A stretch of DNA of 5,862 bases, from the NCBI GenBank assembly GCA_937919945.1, contig CALESY010000046.1, positions 1 through 5,862 of the forward strand. The letters run 5' to 3'. Position 1 is the stretch's first letter, and each line of letters opens with the position of its first letter. Shown piece by piece: positions 1 through 5,730 of this stretch. The stretch is from an uncultured Chitinophagaceae bacterium (lineage in GTDB: Bacteria > Bacteroidota > Bacteroidia > Chitinophagales > Chitinophagaceae). Both the position numbers and the translations under genes were made by a program. Under the pieces are notes generated by a model that saw nothing but the letters and a program-made list of their open reading frames with translations, ran no database searches and was not told the origin of the DNA.

Positions 1-424
1 AACCAGTAGCTTCTGTACTGTATGGAGTTCCAGTAGCAGGCACAGCTGGGTAATTGTTTACAGGACTAAAACGATTGCCCGGCTGGTCTGAAGCACGTAA
101 TGCCACTGAAGCAGTTAGGTTTAAGGTGTTAGGGTGATTATGCGTAGCCATGTTTGAACCGTCAATGGTGACTTCTTCTTGTCCGGTCATTGTCCCTAAA
201 GAGTAACTGGATAATGATGCACCAGTGCCTGTCCCAATAGCAGCGCGGCCAGATAAATCAGGTAATTTAAAAGAACGCCCTTGTATCGGACCATAGTACG
301 AACTTATGATACTGTACAATGCTGTATTATTCGATATTGGTATATATTGGCCTCTGCAAAAATACCAATTTAGCGGCGGTGTATTTCCGCTATACATTCT
401 GATTTCACCTATCATTCCTTCCAT
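1..424 (-). CDS. Phage tail collar (MdpB-like) protein, first of three paralogues, C-terminus cut off
   Basis: The frame is open from an ATG at 424 to the left edge (141 codons), so the C-terminal part is missing. The protein opens MEGMIGEIRMYSG, followed by W20, C23 and G25, the LPD motif at residues 54-56, R60 and the G64-x-G66-x-G68 glycine run. These match residue for residue the two genes upstream in the operon and the Tail_Collar family (Pfam PF07484, MdpB/COG4675 type). An HNH triplet at residues 95-97 corresponds to the HxH motif of tail-fibre tips. It is the most divergent of the three: the usual YGGDG loop reads YGPIQG (residues 44-49). Family members form trimeric fibre or needle-like structures in phages, and their role in bacterial genomes without phage genes is poorly known. 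It starts 32 bp after the preceding gene, so co-transcription is likely. The family assignment is firm; the function is not. Confidence 0.88.
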   Translation of the reverse strand, partial: MEGMIGEIRMYSGNTPPLNWYFCRGQYIPISNNTALYSIISSYYGPIQGRSFKLPDLSGRAAIGTGTGASLSSYSLGTMTGQEEVTIDGSNMATHNHPNTLNLTASVALRASDQPGNRFSPVNNYPAVPATGTPYSTEATG

Positions 425-456
425 AATAGTACATTTTTTATTGTTATGAATTAATT

Positions 457-1020
457 TTATCGAGGTATAATACCATGTATAGCGATAATATAGTTTAATA
501 CGGTTACTGGTTGAATATTAGAATGGGACGTACCTTCGCCACTATGCCCAATAGTCATAGTAGCAGTAATATTTTCAACAGCTGCTTTCATGCTGGCATT
601 TGCCGTATCGCTATACATATTATTAGAAGCCGGTGTACCGCCAAATACAGCGTTAGTAGGATCGTCAATCGCCTGACTTGTAGAGTCATTGCAGAGAGGT
701 GAATACTTAGCTTTAATATCAGATTGCAAAGCATGTGTATGCGAAGGCATATTTTCAATTCCTATTGCTACACGCTCAAATCCAATTTGTGAACCCAATC
801 CAAACCCAATTTCTGTACCTTGTCCTACGCCAACTGGGATACGACCTCTTAAATCAGGTAAGCTGAAATTGTTTACACCGTCCCCACCATATACATTCTT
901 AATAATACTGAACAATCCTTCATGATCTTGAATGGAAAGAATTGAACCATCGCATAGTGCCCATCCAACTGGTGCAAAATTCCCCGCGAATAATCGTATT
1001 TCTCCTATATAGTTTTCCAT
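457..1020 (-). CDS. Phage tail collar (MdpB-like) protein, second paralogue
   Basis: A 187-residue protein. I start it at the ATG at 1020 (MENYIGEIRLFAG) because both sister genes begin at the equivalent residue. The frame extends upstream to a TTG at 1074, but that would overlap the previous gene and add a tail absent from the sisters. It shows the full collar signature: W20, C23, G25, YGGDG at 44-48, LPDLRGR at 54-60 and glycines 64, 66 and 68. An MPSHTH segment at 91-96 carries the HxH pair, and the C-terminus has NIQP followed by the NYI-type ending typical of the family. About 185 residues is the usual length, so it looks complete. In phages, collar-domain proteins are distal tail fibres, and HxH residues in such fibres coordinate metal along a trimer axis. 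No signal peptide is seen. It lies 43 bp after one paralogue and 32 bp before the next. The substrate or receptor is unknown. Confidence 0.93.
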   Translation of the reverse strand: MENYIGEIRLFAGNFAPVGWALCDGSILSIQDHEGLFSIIKNVYGGDGVNNFSLPDLRGRIPVGVGQGTEIGFGLGSQIGFERVAIGIENMPSHTHALQSDIKAKYSPLCNDSTSQAIDDPTNAVFGGTPASNNMYSDTANASMKAAVENITATMTIGHSGEGTSHSNIQPVTVLNYIIAIHGIIPR

Positions 1021-1063
1021 GAGTACTTCTATTTTAGTGTTATTTAAAAATTTGGTGTTGGTA

Positions 1064-1621
1064 TCATTCCGCAATACAAATAATATAGTTCAAGCCCAAA
1101 GAAGGCTGTATATTCATATGAGCCTTGTTGCCACCTATCGGTGCTAGTTCCATAGCACCTCCTATTGTAACTGCTGCAGGTGCCATCTTCTGCTCACCAG
1201 CTTGTGTTCTTTGATATGGTAGTACCCCGTCAGCTACTGCACACGATGCGTTTACAGGGTTTGTGACGGTTCCAGCATCTTCATAAATGCGTTGACCTGA
1301 TGAACCACTGATGTTTTTTACTTCTACGAAATGGCTATGAACCGGAATTTGCGCTAAGTTCAATGTCTCATGTTGCTTGCCACCTTTTTGCCCTGTTGAA
1401 ACACTAGGAACTCCAGTCCCATAACCTACACCAACGGCTACTCGTGCACGAAAATCTGGGAGATTAAAACTAGTAGTGCCATCACCACCATATAATGTAC
1501 CCAAAATGTTAAACAAACTGCGGTTATCGTCAATATTCAAGGTCTGCCCGTTACAGATTGCCCAGTTTTGTGGAGCAAAACTGCCAGCGAATAACCTTAT
1601 TTCTCCTAGTGTTCCTTCCAT
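1064..1621 (-). CDS. Phage tail collar (MdpB-like) protein, third paralogue
   Basis: A complete 185-residue protein starting at the ATG at 1621 behind an A-only leader (A-rich leaders are common in Bacteroidota). It opens MEGTLGEIRLFAG, then has W20, C23, G25, YGGDG at 44-48, LPDFRAR at 54-60 (Ala where the second paralogue has the Gly of RGR) and G64/G66/G68. HSH at 95-97 supplies the HxH motif. The C-terminal segment reads NIQPSLGLNYI, the hallmark ending of MdpB/Tail_Collar proteins. There is no signal peptide or membrane helix. Its stop lies 43 bp before the start of the next paralogue, and it follows the secreted mini-protein gene by 40 bp, suggesting one transcript. Possible roles are a fibre tip of a phage-derived particle or a surface-associated structure; no other particle gene is visible in the window to decide this. 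Confidence 0.94.
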   Translation of the reverse strand: MEGTLGEIRLFAGSFAPQNWAICNGQTLNIDDNRSLFNILGTLYGGDGTTSFNLPDFRARVAVGVGYGTGVPSVSTGQKGGKQHETLNLAQIPVHSHFVEVKNISGSSGQRIYEDAGTVTNPVNASCAVADGVLPYQRTQAGEQKMAPAAVTIGGAMELAPIGGNKAHMNIQPSLGLNYIICIAE

Positions 1622-1661
1622 TTTTTTTTATTTTTTAGATAATGAATAATTATGAGAATGG

Positions 1662-1865
1662 TCAAATGTTTTGCTTGTTACGTTTAGCATCTTTCAGTTT
1701 TTTTGCACCATATGCAGCACCAGCTACTATCAGTGCGCTTACACCGCCATCAAGAGGTATTTCATCTACCACGTCATCGTCAAAACCTGGGCCTTGCGCA
1801 TTGGCTATAAGTGTGCTGATAAGCACAACGGTTACTGCAAGTAGTATTTTCTTTGAATGCTTCAT
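1662..1865 (-). CDS. Secreted mini-protein with PID-CTERM-like sorting tail
   Basis: A 67-residue protein. Residues 1-23 form a clean signal peptide: MKHSKK basic end, hydrophobic core, and an ANA|Q cleavage site with Gln at +1, as is common in Bacteroidota. The mature part begins QGPGFDDDVVDE and goes straight into PLDGG (37-41), a short hydrophobic stretch (42-54) and a basic tail KKLKDAKRNKQ. This order (P-[IL]-D-G-G, hydrophobic segment, K/R cluster) resembles the PID-CTERM protein-sorting tail found on many Bacteroidota proteins, here with Leu for Ile. Only about 13 residues separate the signal peptide from the sorting tail, so the mature product is almost nothing but acidic linker plus sorting signal. 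It is the first gene of the putative operon with the three collar proteins. The function of such mini-proteins is unknown; PID-CTERM membership is my recognition of the pattern, not a database hit. Confidence 0.85.
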   Translation of the reverse strand: MKHSKKILLAVTVVLISTLIANAQGPGFDDDVVDEIPLDGGVSALIVAGAAYGAKKLKDAKRNKQNI

Positions 1866-2015
1866 ATAGAGTAGTTTGTTTGTCTGGCGTGCAAACCCGA
1901 CAATACAATAGTACTAAAGGCAGACACCACCATATAATTATTTGGGGTGAACGACGGACTATTGTGGCTGAACGTAATTTTTGCTTACTTACTATCCGAT
2001 AACTTTGTTTCAGAT
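1866..2015. promoter_or_regulatory. Divergent intergenic region between collar operon and kinase operon
   Basis: These 150 bp separate the start of the minus-strand mini-protein gene from the plus-strand kinase gene, so promoters for both transcription units should lie here. The plus-strand -7 box is listed separately. For the minus strand the best candidate I see is TACTATTG (complement of 1906-1913), one mismatch from TAnnTTTG, which would give a leader of roughly 35 bases. I see no matching -33 TTG. A GTG at 1947 opens the kinase frame earlier, but it would place hydrophobic, unconserved-looking sequence before the signal peptide. No obvious inverted repeat or pair of LytTR half-sites was seen. 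Confidence 0.5.
1980..2007 (+). promoter_or_regulatory. Bacteroidota-type promoter for the kinase gene
   Basis: TAACTTTG at 2000-2007 is a perfect match to the Bacteroidota -7 consensus TAnnTTTG. TTTG at 1980-1983 could serve as the -33 element, although the 16-bp spacing is slightly short. Transcription would start about 5 bases after the box, leaving only a few bases before the ATG at 2016, so the mRNA would be nearly leaderless. The position also supports the ATG at 2016 over the upstream GTG at 1947. Confidence 0.5.
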
Positions 2016-4151
2016 ATGGTAAAGCCAATCCACATAAGAAAAACCTTCAGGTTTATAATATGCCTGTTATGCCTGCTCACATTTACTACCAAGCAAGGCT
2101 TTGCGCACCGAAAGGCCGATAGCCTAATGCAATTACTTGTCACAGAAAAAGTGGATACCATCCGCTTCATCTATATGCTGAAAATAGGCAACTACCTTGG
2201 CAATGAAGCAAAGTATCACGAGGCACTTAGTTATTACAAAAAAGCACTGAGCCTAATATCTGCTTCCGATGACTACCACGTTGGATTAGCCTATTGTTAT
2301 TTTGCAACTGCCTATGCCAATAAAGGCAACCATGATTCATCACTTTATTACAGTACAAGGTCGGTAACAAAACTACAGGCATCTAAGCGTAGTAGTGTCT
2401 TTCTGCCGATGGCTATTAGTTATATAGCCGCATATTATTACCTGAAAGGCAATTATGACGAAGCCATCAAATACGCGTATCAGCAATTAAAAGTAGCGGA
2501 AGAAATCAATGACAATAATTCCATTGCTAATAGTTACAACCTGATATGCGGCATATACCAACAAACAGGAAATAATGCAAAAGCTATTGAGTATTCTGAA
2601 AAAGCAGTACAACTGAAAAAAAAGACAGGGAATTACTACAACTTAGCAATGCTTACCATCAACCTTGCGGCAGTATATATCAATGATAAACGCTATAATG
2701 AGGCCATTAAGCATTTGTACGATGCGCTATACATCAGCCGAAATCTATCAATCGTTAAAACAGATGAAGCACAGGCATCTTCTTTGCTGGGTTTATGTTA
2801 TAGCAACTTGAACCAATACGACTCTGCTAAGCACCATTATAGTATAGCGAGCAATTTGTTTCGTAGTACGGAAGGCTCGCCTTCAAAACTCGGGCAGCTA
2901 TACATCAACCTCAGCACCCTTGAGCGTAGTGTTAAAAACTACGATAGAGCTTTGCTATACATAGATAGTGCAATAGAAGTGTCCGAAAAATATAATATAG
3001 CAGTGTTGCACGAAAATAAGAAAGAAAAACAAGCAATATTGGCAGAGAAGGGAGATTACACAAACGCGTATAAAATACTGATGCAGTATATAGATATACG
3101 CGACAGCATTCAGGGCAATGAAATGAAAGCGACTCTTGCCGAGCTAGAAAAGAAATATGAAACGGAAAAGAAAAACAAGGAAATAGTACTCTTAGAAAGT
3201 ACAAATAAGCTGAATGCTTTACGCATCAGTCAGCAACTGCAAGTAAATATACTGCTGCAAAATGAAAACCTGTTGAAAGAACAAAAGCTATTAGCAGACT
3301 CAGCACTCAATGTAAGCCTCACTAATGAAAATACTCTAAAAAAAGAGCAGCTTGCACAGGCTGGGAAGTTAAACACCGCACTGGAAGCTGAAAACCTGCT
3401 GAAACAAAAGAATATTTCTGCACAACGAAGTATTTTATACTTGTTAGGCGCAGGTCTGCTATTTATCCTCATATCAGCCATTCTATTCTACACCCAATAC
3501 AAAAAGCAAAAAAGTGCAAATACTATTATAGCGCAGCAGAGCGATAAACTATCGTTATTGATGAAAGAACTGCATCACAGGGTAAAAAACAACCTGCAAA
3601 TAGTATCAAGCCTGCTTAGTCTGCAATCTTTCCGAATGAAAGATGAAGCAGCCATTGCTGCCGTGAAAGAAGGGCAACACCGTATTGAGGCGATGAGCCT
3701 GATACACCAACGCCTATATACAAAAGATGATGTCACATCGGTAAACATTAAGGAGTTTATTGCAGATATTGCAGAAAGTCTTACTGGTGCTTATGGTTTT
3801 TCCAAAGACAGATTTAAGCTGATTGTTGAAGTAGAAAACGAAATGATGAGTGTTGATACAGCTATACCGCTAAGCCTGATAATCAATGAACTCATTAGCA
3901 ATTCGCTAAAACACGCGTTTGCTGAAACGGATATGGCACAGCTATCCATCAAGTTGCAAAGAACAGGACAGGATGTAGCCCTGACCATTGCTGACAATGG
4001 CAAAGGCATAGATATAGACAACTGGAATAAACGTGGTGGCTCTTTCGGCAAAGAACTCATTAATACATTCACACAACAACTAAAAGGGAAACTTGATATT
4101 AGTGTCAACAATGGCACGAAAGTATTATTGGTTTTTCCCTACCAAGTATAA
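2016..4151 (+). CDS. TPR-containing HisKA_2 sensor histidine kinase
   Basis: A 711-residue membrane sensor kinase that should autophosphorylate on His and pass phosphate to the adjacent regulator. Residues 1-30 are a signal peptide (basic MVKPIHIRK, core FIICLLCLLTF, cleavage near GFA|H). Residues ~40-365 contain seven to eight TPR helices pairs, for example the segments with YHEALSYYKKAL, GNYDEAIKYA and RYNEAIKHLYDAL, predicted periplasmic. A coiled coil spans ~370-471, then one TM helix at ~473-493. HisKA_2 follows with LHHRVKNNLQ, His521 (before Arg) being the likely phosphoacceptor. The HATPase shows the N-box with Asn624 and Asn629, the G1 box DNGKG at 660-664 and GGSFG at 674-678. All catalytic motifs look intact. 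I start at the ATG at 2016 because it gives a proper signal peptide and sits just after a -7 box; the frame is open 23 codons further to a GTG at 1947. The stimulus is unknown; TPRs suggest protein or peptide contact. Confidence 0.95.
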   Translation: MVKPIHIRKTFRFIICLLCLLTFTTKQGFAHRKADSLMQLLVTEKVDTIRFIYMLKIGNYLGNEAKYHEALSYYKKALSLISASDDYHVGLAYCYFATAYANKGNHDSSLYYSTRSVTKLQASKRSSVFLPMAISYIAAYYYLKGNYDEAIKYAYQQLKVAEEINDNNSIANSYNLICGIYQQTGNNAKAIEYSEKAVQLKKKTGNYYNLAMLTINLAAVYINDKRYNEAIKHLYDALYISRNLSIVKTDEAQASSLLGLCYSNLNQYDSAKHHYSIASNLFRSTEGSPSKLGQLYINLSTLERSVKNYDRALLYIDSAIEVSEKYNIAVLHENKKEKQAILAEKGDYTNAYKILMQYIDIRDSIQGNEMKATLAELEKKYETEKKNKEIVLLESTNKLNALRISQQLQVNILLQNENLLKEQKLLADSALNVSLTNENTLKKEQLAQAGKLNTALEAENLLKQKNISAQRSILYLLGAGLLFILISAILFYTQYKKQKSANTIIAQQSDKLSLLMKELHHRVKNNLQIVSSLLSLQSFRMKDEAAIAAVKEGQHRIEAMSLIHQRLYTKDDVTSVNIKEFIADIAESLTGAYGFSKDRFKLIVEVENEMMSVDTAIPLSLIINELISNSLKHAFAETDMAQLSIKLQRTGQDVALTIADNGKGIDIDNWNKRGGSFGKELINTFTQQLKGKLDISVNNGTKVLLVFPYQV
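3252..3431 (+). repeat. Internal 21-residue (63-bp) tandem repeat in the kinase stalk
   Basis: Three in-phase units encode residues 413-433, 434-454 and 455-472 of the kinase. Each carries an E-N-x-L-K core whose Glu falls at 417, 438 and 459, exactly 21 residues (three heptads) apart; the first two units also share a Leu-Asn near their end. The DNA copies have diverged, so the repeat is best seen in the protein. It forms the coiled-coil stalk just outside the TM helix. Confidence 0.75.
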
Positions 4152-4154
4152 CAT

Positions 4155-4910
4155 ATGGAGCAGTTTAAAATACAAATAGTAGAGGACGAAACTATCGTTG
4201 CCCTTGATATTGCAGAGAGGCTAAAACAAGCTGGTTATCTCATAACAGGCATCAGCGATAATGCCAAAGATGCTATTAAACAATACAAGAAAGACAATCC
4301 TGATTTAGTACTGCTCGACATTACCATCAAAGGTGAGGCTGACGGCATACAAGTAGCACATAATATCAGCACCATCAGACCTACACCGTTTATATACCTC
4401 ACTGCCCACTCAGATACATTAACGGTACAAAAAGCTAAAAACACATTCCCTGCTGCTTATCTCGTTAAGCCTTTCAACACCAGTTCATTATTAGTGTCAA
4501 TCGAGCTTGCATTGCACAATTTTGCAACTTTCAAACACACAGGCGAAAAAATTGAAGCAACAAAAGAGGAACTTAGTGAAAGTAATTTCTACCTGAAAGA
4601 CGACCATGTTTTCATCAAAGATGGGCACACATTCAACAAAGTGTATTTATACGAAATACAGTATATAGAATCAGAAGATAATTACATACGTATCATAACA
4701 CCCAACAAAACATTTCTTGTACGCTCTACATTGACACAGGCCTTGGAAAAACTACAAAAAGCATACTTCTTACGTGTACACCGTTCTTTTGTAGTGAATA
4801 CTAGTTGCATCAATTCCTTTTCCGAGCAGGAAATTGTAATTGGCAACAAAACCATACCTATTGGCAGAAACTATAAGGAGGATTTTGTAAGCGAATTAAA
4901 GCTCAAATAG
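4155..4910 (+). CDS. LytTR-family response regulator (REC-LytTR)
   Basis: A 251-residue DNA-binding response regulator. The receiver domain (about 4-120) has the acidic pair E10-D11, phosphoacceptor Asp55 in LVLLDI, Thr83 in FIYLTAH and Lys105 in the LVKPF motif, so all phosphorylation residues are present. Its sequence style (VEDE..VALDIAERL, IKGEADGI) is like receivers that partner HisKA_2/HWE kinases. A linker of ~25 residues leads to a LytTR domain (about 151-249) with the YIESEDNYIRI strand, the RVHRSFVVN segment at 207-215 and IPIGRNYKEDF at 234-244. LytTR domains insert loops into the major groove at pairs of direct repeats and usually activate transcription. The gene begins 3 bp after the kinase stop, so it is surely co-transcribed and the cognate partner. 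Start: the only sensible ATG, directly before the first beta strand. Target genes cannot be read from the window. Confidence 0.96.
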   Translation: MEQFKIQIVEDETIVALDIAERLKQAGYLITGISDNAKDAIKQYKKDNPDLVLLDITIKGEADGIQVAHNISTIRPTPFIYLTAHSDTLTVQKAKNTFPAAYLVKPFNTSSLLVSIELALHNFATFKHTGEKIEATKEELSESNFYLKDDHVFIKDGHTFNKVYLYEIQYIESEDNYIRIITPNKTFLVRSTLTQALEKLQKAYFLRVHRSFVVNTSCINSFSEQEIVIGNKTIPIGRNYKEDFVSELKLK

Positions 4911-4971
4911 ACACCTAAGCCCCAGCAATTAATAGTAGTATGAAAGGATTAAAAAATGGAGGCTGTGTCTA
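4908..4971. repeat. Imperfect inverted repeat straddling the regulator stop codon
   Basis: TAGACAC (4908-4914) pairs with GTGTCTA (4965-4971) and AGCC (4918-4921) pairs with GGCT (4961-4964), giving 11 base pairs with a 3-base bulge and a loop of about 39 bases. The left arm includes the TAG stop of the regulator gene. No T-run follows the right arm, so it is not a canonical intrinsic terminator; it could be a transcript-end stem, an RNA-stability element or chance. Confidence 0.4.
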
Positions 4972-5032
4972 TGCTTTAAGATTTCGCAGTATGATTGGAA
5001 TACTGTAAAAACAAAGTTAGCAGTGTGAATAG

Positions 5033-5040
5033 CTACCTTT
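5033..5040 (+). promoter_or_regulatory. Candidate -7 box for the lipoprotein gene
   Basis: TACCTTTA differs from the Bacteroidota -7 consensus TAnnTTTG only in its last base and sits 5 bases before the ATG at 5046, the same arrangement as at the kinase gene. I see no TTG at a good -33 distance. It supports a separate transcript and the ATG at 5046 rather than the TTG at 4995. Confidence 0.35.
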
Positions 5041-5045
5041 ATGCT

Positions 5046-5591
5046 ATGTCCATATTACAGCACTATAAAAAATGCGGCTTTATTATTGTAGCTGTATGTA
5101 TTTATGCTTTTTCGAGCTGTAAATGCACATGCAGTTCTACCAACTATATATTCGGACTCCGCAAACGTCCAAGCATACATACAGCACAGGATGTGAAGAA
5201 TAAGCTATTAAATGTAGTAAACGATAGTGTAAGTAATTTTGCTGCGGATATAGGGGCTATTACTACGGGCTTTAAGAAGCTTGGCATTCTAGGGTGGAAA
5301 GATATTGGTATGAGTGCAAGGGTTATTGGCAAAGTAATCCAAACAAAAAAATCGACTGATGCTTTTTATACCGTGGACATAGCTATCAGCGAATTATATC
5401 TGAATGATGATTTGCTTGCACTTGATTGCCAAATGTACATTCGCGTAGAAATATGCCTGAAAAAATTAAAGTCGAAGCCATTACCCGTTAAAGGGAGTAA
5501 AGTAGATATATCGGGACGGCTTGTCTGGGACGGTGATGGATTTCTTGAAATTCATCCAACAAGAGCGGAGCACGTAGCACTGATAAAATGA
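5046..5591 (+). CDS. Putative lipoprotein of unknown function
   Basis: A 181-residue protein from the ATG at 5046. The frame extends to a TTG at 4995, but the ATG gives a normal lipoprotein signal: KK, hydrophobic core FIIVAVCIYAF, and a lipobox-like FSSC with Cys25 as the lipidation site. The mature N-terminus is unusually cysteine-rich (CKCTC at 25-29). After a polar linker, residues from about 85 look like alternating beta strands (ARVIGKVIQ, FYTVDIAISEL, QMYIRVEIC, SKVDISGRLVW), ending with WDGDG at 161-165 and EIHP at 168-171. The final strand-turn pattern (glycine, hydrophobic strand, W-D-x-D-G, then a strand with HP) resembles small OB-fold-like beta barrels, but this is inference and I do not recognise the family. 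It lies 135 bp after the regulator gene and may be controlled by it, although it seems to have its own promoter. Location: probably outer-membrane or periplasmic, lipid-anchored. Confidence 0.75.
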   Translation: MSILQHYKKCGFIIVAVCIYAFSSCKCTCSSTNYIFGLRKRPSIHTAQDVKNKLLNVVNDSVSNFAADIGAITTGFKKLGILGWKDIGMSARVIGKVIQTKKSTDAFYTVDIAISELYLNDDLLALDCQMYIRVEICLKKLKSKPLPVKGSKVDISGRLVWDGDGFLEIHPTRAEHVALIK

Positions 5592-5612
5592 TGGTTGGTA
5601 TATGCCAAGGCT

Positions 5613-5620
5613 GTACAACA
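5613..5620 (-). repeat. Inverted partial copy of the TGTTGTAC motif
   Basis: GTACAACA is the reverse complement of the first eight bases of TGTTGTACC found at 5711-5719 and 5722-5730. It begins 22 bases after the lipoprotein stop. An 8-base match could be chance; its relevance rests on the neighbouring perfect tandem copies. Confidence 0.35.
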
Positions 5621-5709
5621 AAAATCCACACATCCTACTTTGAGGCAAATTACCAGCACTAAAAATGATTTCTTACCTTTCTACATGGCAGGAAATAGGA
5701 ATAATAAAA

Positions 5710-5730
5710 ATGTTGTACCTATGTTGTACC
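5710..5730 (+). repeat. 10-bp direct repeat ATGTTGTACC, period 11 bp
   Basis: ATGTTGTACC occurs at 5710-5719 and again at 5721-5730, separated by a single T, so the copies are one helical turn apart and would face the same side of the DNA. An inverted 8-bp part of the motif, GTACAACA, lies at 5613-5620, about 90 bp upstream. Arrangement of this kind suits a repressor operator or recombinase arm sites, but no protein for either role is visible in the window. Confidence 0.6.

Noticed and set aside
1021..1074. TTG-initiated N-terminal extension of the second collar protein
   Set aside because: It would overlap the upstream gene and add 18 residues not seen in either paralogue; the ATG at 1020 aligns exactly with the sister starts.
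1..1621. A prophage or contractile injection system
   Set aside because: Only collar-domain proteins are present; no sheath, tube, baseplate, capsid or lysis gene is seen in the window.
1947..2015. GTG start for the kinase, 23 codons earlier
   Set aside because: The ATG at 2016 gives a standard signal peptide and follows a consensus -7 box; the extension would bury the signal peptide.
2932..3204. Long minus-strand open frames inside the kinase gene
   Set aside because: They are antisense shadows of a strongly supported coding region and have cysteine/phenylalanine/serine-rich products without domain features.
5012..5019. TAACTTTG on the minus strand as a promoter
   Set aside because: It would fire back into the regulator gene, has no -33 TTG and no gene to drive.
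5013..5021. AAAGTTAGC as a LytTR half-site before the lipoprotein gene
   Set aside because: It fits the general half-site pattern except for one base, but no second copy at the expected 10-13 bp spacing was found.
4995..5045. TTG start for the lipoprotein
   Set aside because: The ATG at 5046 places a normal K-K/hydrophobic/lipobox signal at the N-terminus; the extension does not look like part of a signal peptide.
5595..5608. TTGG...CCAA hairpin after the lipoprotein as a terminator
   Set aside because: The stem is only about four pairs and no T-run follows.
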